Shown in pieces: positions 10,601 through 16,474 of a stretch of DNA of 64,000 nt; position 1 is the stretch's first letter; every line of letters begins with the position of its first letter. The notes under the pieces are model-generated. The model was not told the DNA's origin. It searched no databases and saw nothing but the letters and a program-made list of their open reading frames with translations. Source of the stretch: Neolewinella agarilytica (GTDB lineage: Bacteria; Bacteroidota; Bacteroidia; Chitinophagales; Saprospiraceae); the NCBI RefSeq assembly GCF_900110645.1, contig NZ_FOFB01000017.1, positions 1 through 64,000 on the forward strand. The letters are read 5' to 3'. The translations under genes and the position numbers were made by a program.

Positions 10601-12262
10601 AAGTTCTACGATCAGTTCAACTTCCTGCGGCAGATTAATCGGCCGCAGCGACGAGGACGTACGACTTCGCGTAGCCGAGCGAACACCGACGAGGAGGAAA
10701 AAGAAGGTGAAGACGGAAAGAAGAAGCGTAAGAAAAGCAGTGGCCCCAGCTCCGCAGCGCGGGCGCTCATTCGGCCCTTGATGGCCCTGCGGAGTGTTCG
10801 CTTCAATTACAGCGAGGACTTTGAGACCGTCATCCCCGGCTTTACGCCAGAGCCTTCCCTTTTCGGGCAAAATGCTGGGTTCAAGGCACCAGGGTGGGGC
10901 TTTGTGGCGGGCATTCAGCCCCGCATCCGGGAACTGACCGAAGCGGAACAGTTCGGGGATAAAGATTACCTCTATGACCTTGCTTCGGATGGGTATATCT
11001 CTGACAATGTATTTCTGAGTCAGGATGTCATCCAGAACTATACCCGCCGGTGGGACGGTAGTGCTACTATCGAGCCCTTCCGGGACTTCCGGCTGGAGCT
11101 GACCATTGACCGTACCTTCAGCGAGAACTATACCGAAACTTTTAAGGTGCAGGAAAAAGGGCCTGATGCGGACTTTGTCCACTCTATCCCCGTCCGGGAC
11201 GGCGCGCTAACCTTTACCAATGGTGGCGCCCGGACGCTCTTTAACCAGGATACGGTAAACCTTAATCTTCTTTTTCAGACTTTTGATAACAATCGTAGGG
11301 TAATCAGCCAACGACTGGGCGACGGAACGCTGCACGAAGATCCCTTGCTGGCGGCACAGGGTTATTCCTTCGGCTATGGCCCCAACCAGCAGGATGTATT
11401 ATTGCCGGCCTTCCTGGCGGCTTACCGCGGTGAAGACGCCAACACTTCAGAACTTGATCCCTTCAATCTGAAGGCGAGTCCGAACTGGCGACTGACCTAC
11501 AACGGGCTCAACAAAGTAGGCAAGCTCGGAGAGATTTTCAGGCGCGTGAATATCAGCCACGGCTTCCAGTCTACCTTCCAGATTAGCAGTTATGGCACGA
11601 GCCTGGATTACCTGGACGCGCTGGAGCAGGCGACTACGCCGGTGCTTACCGGCTACGACACCGTATCTCTGAATTACTTCCCGCGGATCGAAATTCCTAA
11701 CCTCACGGAGTCTAAGTCTTTTGCTCCGCTCATTTCCATTGAAGCGGAGTTGCAAAACGGATTGTCCCTGAATTTTGCCTACCAGAGTAGTGAAAACCGG
11801 AGTATCAATATCGTCAGCAAGCTGCTGAGTGAACAGGTTTCCACGGAGGTGATTGGTGGCTTTGGTATCGTGCTGGAAGATATTCAGATTGGCTTCCTGC
11901 AGGGGAAGAAAAAGAAACGACGATCACGGGAAGATCAGGAGGCGGAAGCTAACCCAAGCCGGAATGGTGGCCGGGGGAACAGCCGTTCCGGTGGTCGCCT
12001 GAAGGTCAGTGATATGGACATTCAGTTCAACTTCAGTCTGCGTGATGGCATTACTTACGCCAGCCGCTTGAACCCCGTTCAGCGGGAGACAGTGGAGGGT
12101 AGCCGGGTGTTTACCCTGGCGCCGTCAGTGGAATATCAGGTCAATGAACTACTGGGGCTGCGTGCCTTCTTTGATTATCGTAAGACACAGCCTTACAACT
12201 CGCTTGGCTTCCCCCAAACGGCAGCTAGTGGAGGTGTAGTGGTGCGATTCCAGCTGCAGTAG
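4670..12262 (+). CDS. sprA: SprA, type IX secretion / gliding motility outer-membrane translocon
   Basis: 2530 residues, in the normal size range for SprA/Sov. It begins with a signal-like segment (MNKTLLLLGFALASLSF). SprA forms the very large outer-membrane beta-barrel through which type IX substrates leave the periplasm. Long tracts of amphipathic strands run throughout, with repeated family-like segments such as GDVSLPLRGSLIEGAQSLFG near residue 290 and the related FWMLSPF and VEFWM region near 1060. Two strongly charged low-complexity segments, near residues 1985-2025 (RRGRTTSRSR, then acidic/KKRKK) and 2413-2443 (KKKKRRSRED), look like loop insertions. The gene ends in aromatic FQLQ, fitting a barrel strand. 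ruvA precedes it. Confidence 0.95.
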   Translation: MNKTLLLLGFALASLSFTSVPYTNDSAEESGLTTNAVLATADPVVRQLFEHFVFSGQPRYEAPAANRQENITEDGALTDTIPPLQDRRRDFITDPNRNPIDLRDPAVLKKTVEYDPESGRYIVYERMGDIDFRPPTYLTFEEYLDFRAEQDKQRYFNQLAGVGNPDEKISLGDPLADIELDPDLIDNLFGGTGIDIQPQGGVDLSFGLNYQFQDNPFIVERFRRNTIFDFDMDIQMNVTGQIGDKLKLNTNYNTGATFNFDNQIKLDYNSEAFSEDDIIRKIEAGDVSLPLRGSLIEGAQSLFGLKTELQFGHLKLTAIASQQRSQREKLTIEGGSQLAEFEVYADSYDENRHFFLSHYNRDVYEESLENLPQINTLFHAENIEVWITNDRNEVLDVRDIVAFADLAEPNRLTNPTAVRPFQTPRYREICEGEPLPENGANELYAKLVAEGERIRDIDRAVSTLQSARFGLQQIRDFEKVSARKLSPREYTVNAELGFISLNINVQPDQVVAVSYRYKYNGEIFKVGELSVNTDNSSADTSNFANQVLFTKMLKSSTQRVGEPTWDLMMKNVYSLGAYQVNQEDFRLDIQYEDPGEGFKRFLPVPLAATPGGTPVPGLPLIRAFNLDRLNTQNDPQPDGVFDFVPGITINPTTGRIYFPVLEPFGSDLAELLDPADVNQFVYQELYDSTIFQAREFPEKNRFAIRGSYKSSVQSEISLGAFNIPPGSVRVTAGGALLEEGRDYSVDYSTGRVRILNDAILSSGVPINVSFEDNTVFSLQTKTMLGLRADYEINDNLSIGGTYMKLFERPFTQKVNIGEDPINNTIYGLDATFQKESGFLTRMVDKLPFYSTSAPSNISVTAETAWLRPGHSRAINQSNDEKGGVVYLDDFEGTASPIDLMVPVQKWFLASIPQNDAANNNPLFPEARAAGLESGFNRAALNWYRVEPNARSVSPGSTENVYTSAVPQQEVFPNLDIPIQQRARNQFFTFDMAYFPEDRGPYNFDTPTPSAVSAGVRLENDPVAPVKLNSPETRWAGIMREMTTPDFQSSNIEFVEFWMLSPFLDGENPLDPSGADDADRKQGTLYLNLGNISEDILKDSRKFFENGLPGPANPNRPVDETVWSRVPVTQQITQAFDNDPETRALQDVGLDGSDDEMERAKFSDYIEQLRAANAGLTPLVEEDPSNDNFYYYNNGRYGDEADLITRFRGWNGTEGNSAANNQTQGNTRESVTNLPDAEDLNQDNTLNEAESYFQYEIPFVRSSTNGREFDVEQTPFITDKLEVANGRVWYRFRVPLNSDQRKAIGGIQDFRSIRFMRMYMTGFEAPTILRFAEFELVRNSWRRYNRSFQTGPVIGGEENTEFNVDAVNIEENSSRQPFNYVLPNGIRREQSLGIVNTLQNEQSLSLKVNNLQPGGRRAVFKYTDTDLRLYEKMRMFVHAEALGESRFNRPEDGELSLFIRMGSDFESNYYEYEVPLMISDTSGQALALDTLDANGQNRYFNNSAYADRVWIPENEVNLPLTLLRDLKLERNNTGIPLSQEYAENFRPFEGDDELDGVEHTLRVKGNPNLGFVKVFMIGIKAKDDLNNAGLSSEVWVNELRLEGLDERGGVAGIVRADVQLADLGNLTAAANYSSIGFGALDNSVTERNREQTAGYDLAANLAMDRFFPEGLGLSLPVYLQHSKTVSTPEYDPYDLDVKLKDKIETADSGIQDSLREQAQEINKISAINLNNISIDPGGGSGKPNPFDPANISLSYGYTKTERSDPFIKSEVIKDHTGAIDYTFSRGRAAYIEPFKGVKSKYLKLISELNINPLPNSFTVANVLNRSFATTQYRFADVDPKFNTFYNKRFTWDRSYDLRWDLTKSIKLGYNANMSATIDEPDENRLLEFDSEVADQMRKDSIWDNLTSGGRPKLYTQGVNASYQLPLRYFPFLDFVDVRANYLGNYAWNAAPLSVADLGLGNQIQNSQSRQLTMNLNFEKFYDQFNFLRQINRPQRRGRTTSRSRANTDEEEKEGEDGKKKRKKSSGPSSAARALIRPLMALRSVRFNYSEDFETVIPGFTPEPSLFGQNAGFKAPGWGFVAGIQPRIRELTEAEQFGDKDYLYDLASDGYISDNVFLSQDVIQNYTRRWDGSATIEPFRDFRLELTIDRTFSENYTETFKVQEKGPDADFVHSIPVRDGALTFTNGGARTLFNQDTVNLNLLFQTFDNNRRVISQRLGDGTLHEDPLLAAQGYSFGYGPNQQDVLLPAFLAAYRGEDANTSELDPFNLKASPNWRLTYNGLNKVGKLGEIFRRVNISHGFQSTFQISSYGTSLDYLDALEQATTPVLTGYDTVSLNYFPRIEIPNLTESKSFAPLISIEAELQNGLSLNFAYQSSENRSINIVSKLLSEQVSTEVIGGFGIVLEDIQIGFLQGKKKKRRSREDQEAEANPSRNGGRGNSRSGGRLKVSDMDIQFNFSLRDGITYASRLNPVQRETVEGSRVFTLAPSVEYQVNELLGLRAFFDYRKTQPYNSLGFPQTAASGGVVVRFQLQ

Positions 12263-12308
12263 GGCGCGGGACCGCAGGTGCAGGTTTTTGTTTTGAGGAG
12301 CAATGAAA
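12261..12308 (+). repeat. Dispersed two-block repeat, copy 3
   Basis: Starts inside the sprA stop region with GGCGCGGGACCGCAGGTGCA; block B is TTTTGAGGAGCAATG. Forms an inverted doublet with copy 4 at 12464-12504. Confidence 0.7.
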
Positions 12309-12394
12309 TACCCGGATGAGGTACTCCGCTCCGAAAACGAGGCGAAGCCGGGAAGGCAGATGAAAAGCCGGCGGTTTACCAGGTGAGGCTTTAG

Positions 12395-12450
12395 TCGTCC
12401 AATCAATTCTTTCAGCCTGACGAAGTCGGCTGAAAGAATTGGTTGGACGA
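12395..12450. terminator. 23-bp stem-loop after sprA
   Basis: Arms 12395-12417 and 12428-12450 pair over 23 bases with a single G-T, around a 10-base loop. It lies ~130 bp past the sprA stop, inside the repeat doublet. A transcript end or mRNA 3' stabiliser is plausible; there is no U-run. Confidence 0.55.
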
Positions 12451-12463
12451 ACACGATAAGCCC

Positions 12464-12504
12464 TGCTTCTCATCCCTTCCCTTGCACCTGCGTGCGCGCC
12501 CCCT
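12464..12504 (-). repeat. Dispersed two-block repeat, copy 4
   Basis: On the minus strand GGCGCGCACGCAGGTGCA is followed by AAGGGAAGGGATGAGAAGCAG. Inverted partner of copy 3. Confidence 0.7.
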
Positions 12505-12639
12505 GTTGCGCCTGCCGAAGTGCCCCCCAACTTTCCTCTCCGGGTAAAAAAAGCGCTCAAAGCAAGGATCACAAAACCAAAGCTGCTGAAATCCCCTTTG
12601 TATTTCCGACCTTCGCCTTCCGATTCAGAAAACCAGCTT

Positions 12640-13749
12640 ATGAGCCAAGTCAGCTTTCACCCGCTTCCCATTGCTTCCATTACTCCCGAGACCGATCAGG
12701 CCGTTACCGTAGCCTTCAGGATCAAGGAGGAGTTAGCCCAGCAGTTTACGTACAAAGCCGGGCAATACCTGACCCTGAAGTTTGTGGTAAACGGGAAAGA
12801 AGAACGCCGGGCCTACAGCATGTGCTCTGCCCCGCACGACGACGAAATTGCCGTAACGGTGAAGCGCGTTAAAGGCGGTATTGTGAGCAATCACATCGCT
12901 GATGCCCTAAAGGCCGGAGACATCGTTGACGCCATGCCTCCACAGGGGCGTTTTCTGGCCAGCCCCGAAGCCGCCGCCCGGCGAGATTACTTCCTCTTCG
13001 GTGCCGGTAGTGGTATTACGCCTCTGATGTCTATTCTGCGCTCCATCCTGGAGGAAGAGCCCAAATCCAGTGTCTACCTCCTCTACGGAAACCGGGACGA
13101 AAACAACATCATCTTTGAACGCCAGCTGGCAGATTTGCAACAGCGCTACGAAGGCCAGTTGCTGGTAGAACACATCCTCTCCCGCCCGAAGAAGTATAAA
13201 GTTGGCGGGCTGAAGGGCCTGTTCTCCAGCGGGAAGCCGAAATGGGAGGGCAACATCGGCCGGATCGATATTCCGGCCGTTCAGCGGTTCATGACGGCTA
13301 ACCCTGGAAAAGTATCCGATAAGCAGTACTACATCTGTGGCCCCGGGCAAATGATCGATAACGTAGAACAGGCTCTGTTGGGCCTGGGCGTTCACAAGGA
13401 GTTTATCCATGCGGAACGCTTTGTCTCCGCTAACGATGTGAAGAAGAATAAAACTTCCACGGACGTAGTCGAAGGCGGAAAGGTATTTGCAAAGCTGTCG
13501 GGGAAAGACGTTGAAGTAACCCTTAAGCCCGGACAGACCATTCTCGATGGCTTGCTGGAAAGTGGTGCCACTCCGCCTTACAGTTGTTTGGCGGGGGCCT
13601 GTAGTACCTGTATGGCTAAGGTTACGAAGGGCGGCGTGAAAATGGATGTCTGCTTTGCCATTGACGATGACGAGATTGCTGAAGGCTATATTCTGGCGTG
13701 TCAGTCGCACCCCACTACCCCCGAGGTCTACGTTGACTTTGACGTATAA
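12640..13749 (+). CDS. FAD/NAD(P)-dependent oxidoreductase with C-terminal 2Fe-2S ferredoxin domain (PaaE-like)
   Basis: 369 residues from the ATG at 12640; an in-frame upstream extension is basic and unlike the family. Order: FAD-binding ferredoxin-reductase barrel (RAYSMCS is the flavin-binding RxYS motif), NAD(P)-binding domain (FGAGSGITPLMSIL; YYICGPGQMI), then a plant-type ferredoxin with Cys316, Cys321, Cys324 and Cys354 in the C-x4-C-x2-C-x29-C pattern. It would pass electrons from NAD(P)H to a partner oxygenase or reductase. The layout equals phenylacetyl-CoA epoxidase subunit E, but no paaABCD genes are nearby, so the partner is unknown. Confidence 0.88.
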   Translation: MSQVSFHPLPIASITPETDQAVTVAFRIKEELAQQFTYKAGQYLTLKFVVNGKEERRAYSMCSAPHDDEIAVTVKRVKGGIVSNHIADALKAGDIVDAMPPQGRFLASPEAAARRDYFLFGAGSGITPLMSILRSILEEEPKSSVYLLYGNRDENNIIFERQLADLQQRYEGQLLVEHILSRPKKYKVGGLKGLFSSGKPKWEGNIGRIDIPAVQRFMTANPGKVSDKQYYICGPGQMIDNVEQALLGLGVHKEFIHAERFVSANDVKKNKTSTDVVEGGKVFAKLSGKDVEVTLKPGQTILDGLLESGATPPYSCLAGACSTCMAKVTKGGVKMDVCFAIDDDEIAEGYILACQSHPTTPEVYVDFDV

Positions 13750-13913
13750 GCTTTCGCTTTTTCAGCTAAGCAAAAGCGGGCAGTGAAAGCTGATTTTCAC
13801 AAAAGCATAAGGCTTTACGGACAACTCCGGCACCCTTTGAAACGTATTTTAGTTGTGCAGTCAGTTGACCTTGGCGTATATTAAGCGTCCAACGATTGCC
13901 TAAGCTATTCGTC

Positions 13914-16118
13914 ATGCCAACCATCCCTAATTATAGAAAGCTTCTGTTTTTGGCCATACTGTGTATCATCACGGTAGGTTTGTCCGCTCAGTCGCCTTTG
14001 GATAATGGCAACCAACCACGGGAAAAAGACCCGGTTCTCCGGCCCGATGGTACGGAGCTTTTCTTTACCCGTCCGGATTTTGTTAGTAATAAAGGAACGG
14101 ACAATGCCGCCGATATCTGGGTACGGCCCCGCTACGCTGACGGAAGTTGGGGACGTGTACTTAATCCGGGATCTCCGATCAACTCCTTCGCACACGACCG
14201 CGCGCTTGCTTTCAGCCCGGATGGTAACCGGCTTGCCGTACTCCGTACCGGCGCCAGCAACTTTGTCGACTTACTGGAAGTGAGCGGACGGAACTGGAGA
14301 ATACTCGAAAGCTGGCCTTTACCTCAGGAGGCTGCTCTGCGGCTTGACCTGACTTTTGACCCCAACGCATTGCGCTTGATTTACAGCGCTTACGCTACGG
14401 GTAAACTGGACCTCTTTGTGCGCGATGCTTTACCCAATGGTAAGTGGGGCGAAGCCAAAGAACTGCGATTGCTCAATAGCCCGGATAACGAAACCTCCCC
14501 GGCACTTGCATCCGACGGGCGAACGCTTTATTTCCGTCGTGAAGCACAATGGTATCGTCAGGATGACCTGCACCTGGGGGCTACTCCGGTTAGTATCCCC
14601 GCCGAAATTCAGCAGTTTAGTCAGTTGCCTTCCGGCACGGACCCCGCCGCAGAAGCCATTGTTGTTGCTCAGCAGACAGGCAAAAAAGAACAGCTACTCA
14701 GTATGTCGCTACCCGTTGAGGCACGGCTGCAACCCTCCGCTCTTTTTCGGGGGCACCTCCCTTCGCCGCCCCTGCCGGGGGAGGCTACGGCCTTAGTCGC
14801 TTTAGAAGACGGCTGGGAACTGCGCATTCGTCCGGATGCCTTACAGCGGTACGCGCTGTACCTCCGGGATGGAGAAAAACTGGTGGCTGATGGCAGCCTG
14901 CCTTCGATAACCAATACCCAGGGGGGGAGCCTGGCCGCAACGACGGATTCGCCCGTAACAGAAGTTTCTCTTGAGCGTAAAGAATTAGAGGTGGGCATCG
15001 CCCGCCGCCAGCGGGAACTACAACGGCTGGATGAAGAGCGCCGCCGCTACGAACAATCTTTAGTTCAGCCCGACGATGAGCTACTGGAACTACGGGATCA
15101 GTACAATCGGGTGCAGCGCCCGGTCGGAGACACGCTGCCGCCCGCCACCAGCGCTAAAGGTGGCAGCACCCGCGACCGCTACGCCGAAGAACTGGCGGAA
15201 TTGGAGCGGATGAAAGCAAAGTTCCGCCGGCAACAGGACGAAAAGATCAGAAACCGTAATCGGGGCAGTGATCATCGCTGGGAAGAACCTACCAGAAGAA
15301 CGACTACACCAGTAGTGCCCACAACGGCCACCCGACCAGTAAGCATTGGTGAAGCCTATACACCAGCTCCCGAGGTAGATCCCCGTCAGCAGCGTGCGCA
15401 GGCTTACGAGGATAGCCTCCGCCTGAACTCTACGGTCCGCTCCGGACTATACTCCAATCAGCAACCCCGCGCCTACGAGCGGGAAGCCTGGGAGAACGAA
15501 GTCCAGCGGGGCTTACCAAGAACAACGCCTCTCACGCCGGAGGAAGTCAGTAAACTGGACGCTGACTATCAGCGGAAGCTGGACGAAATTGCTTCCCTGA
15601 AGGCAGAGTTGCAGCGGTTAAATAATGCAGAGTATAAGCAGCAGCAACCTGCTGCCTCTCAGCCTCAGACGATGAACCCGACCTGGGATACAAAAGGAGC
15701 CCCTGTCTACACTACTCCCGCTCCGGCCCGCCAACCGTCAACCCCGGCTACTTATGATAACCGCTACGCGCCGCCCGCCAGTCAGGCACGCGCGCCGGTT
15801 ACTTATGGTCAACCGGCGGCTGGCATTCCTGCGGGCATCAGCTTCATCCCGAATACTGCCTACCCCGATGGGGCTGGTTATGGCGGCCTTGACCAGCTTG
15901 CCCGGCAGATACAGTCTTCAGCAACGGTCCTGGAAATTCGTATTCACACGCCGCTGGAAATGGACCGGCGTGCGGCCCAGCTTCTGAGCGAAGAGCGGGC
16001 GACCACCATTAGAAACTACCTGACGGAGCAAGGCGTTTCCCCTCGCAACTACAAAGTGCTTGGCTTTGGGAATAACCTTACGGGGAATGGTGGCGAACGG
16101 GTGGAGATATTGCGGTAG
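13914..16118 (+). CDS. PD40 (WD40-like) / coiled-coil / OmpA-like envelope protein
   Basis: 734 residues from the ATG at 13914; an upstream TTG at 13896 is less likely because the hydrophobic signal (KLLFLAILCIITVGLSAQ) is then buried. PD40-like repeats are seen as DPVLRPDGTELFFTRP, RALAFSPDGNRLAVLR and SPALASDGRTLYFRR in the first ~230 residues. A coiled coil rich in Arg/Glu follows near 345-460, then a Pro/Gln/Thr-rich linker. The last ~75 residues resemble an OmpA-type peptidoglycan-binding domain (RAAQLLSEERATTIRNYL; GFG). Probably periplasmic and cell-wall anchored. PD40-OmpA combinations occur in PorE of the type IX system; whether this one is linked to sprA is inference. Confidence 0.75.
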   Translation: MPTIPNYRKLLFLAILCIITVGLSAQSPLDNGNQPREKDPVLRPDGTELFFTRPDFVSNKGTDNAADIWVRPRYADGSWGRVLNPGSPINSFAHDRALAFSPDGNRLAVLRTGASNFVDLLEVSGRNWRILESWPLPQEAALRLDLTFDPNALRLIYSAYATGKLDLFVRDALPNGKWGEAKELRLLNSPDNETSPALASDGRTLYFRREAQWYRQDDLHLGATPVSIPAEIQQFSQLPSGTDPAAEAIVVAQQTGKKEQLLSMSLPVEARLQPSALFRGHLPSPPLPGEATALVALEDGWELRIRPDALQRYALYLRDGEKLVADGSLPSITNTQGGSLAATTDSPVTEVSLERKELEVGIARRQRELQRLDEERRRYEQSLVQPDDELLELRDQYNRVQRPVGDTLPPATSAKGGSTRDRYAEELAELERMKAKFRRQQDEKIRNRNRGSDHRWEEPTRRTTTPVVPTTATRPVSIGEAYTPAPEVDPRQQRAQAYEDSLRLNSTVRSGLYSNQQPRAYEREAWENEVQRGLPRTTPLTPEEVSKLDADYQRKLDEIASLKAELQRLNNAEYKQQQPAASQPQTMNPTWDTKGAPVYTTPAPARQPSTPATYDNRYAPPASQARAPVTYGQPAAGIPAGISFIPNTAYPDGAGYGGLDQLARQIQSSATVLEIRIHTPLEMDRRAAQLLSEERATTIRNYLTEQGVSPRNYKVLGFGNNLTGNGGERVEILR

Positions 16119-16474
16119 AGTAAAGCGTAACTTCCTTGACAGAAAACCTCTCTCCCGTTCCCCAGGGCTAACGCATACTCGAAGCGAAGCCGGACCCTCA
16201 AAGGAACATTTTATCCTTCGCTCCGCTACGGAAAATGCACACTTCGAGGTCCTAAATTGGCAGTCTAGGACACTAGAAGTGTGCTCAGCCATGAAGCCGG
16301 AGGCAAAATTGCTGAGTTCCTTTCCCTTCGGGGATGCTGCGCGGTGAGTGTCCGGAGAGTATGCGTTAGCCCTGCCCCCGTCGACCTTTCGAGTAAGATT
16401 TTCATGAATGTTTAAGCATTTCTTCGTAGCTAAGCATCTACTGCCTGCCAGACTACAATACTACTGTCTACCCC
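16119..16474. other. 356-bp region between convergent genes
   Basis: Mostly filled by a 212-bp element with terminal inverted repeats (16163-16374). No gene seen. Confidence 0.6.
16163..16374. mobile_element. MITE-like element, 212 bp, 18-bp perfect terminal inverted repeats
   Basis: Begins with CAGGGCTAACGCATACTC and ends with the exact reverse complement. Inside is a second hairpin (GCACACTTC ... GAAGTGTGC, with GTCCTA/TAGGAC), so nearly the whole element can fold. No coding capacity and no clear target duplication (flanks are C-runs). It sits between the convergent OmpA-like gene and polA. Confidence 0.6.

Larger units (their letters stand above)
12263..12639. other. 377-bp intergenic region after sprA
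   Basis: Consists largely of an inverted repeat doublet (copies 3 and 4) around a strong hairpin at 12395-12450. No gene seen; possible upstream in-frame extension of the reductase is not supported. Confidence 0.6.

Noticed and set aside
10436-11182. 248-codon open frame opposite sprA
   Set aside because: Shadow of the sprA coding sequence; composition typical of a reversed frame.
12520-12639. 40-residue N-terminal extension of the 2Fe-2S reductase
   Set aside because: Basic sequence not typical of the family; the ATG at 12640 begins directly at the conserved domain.
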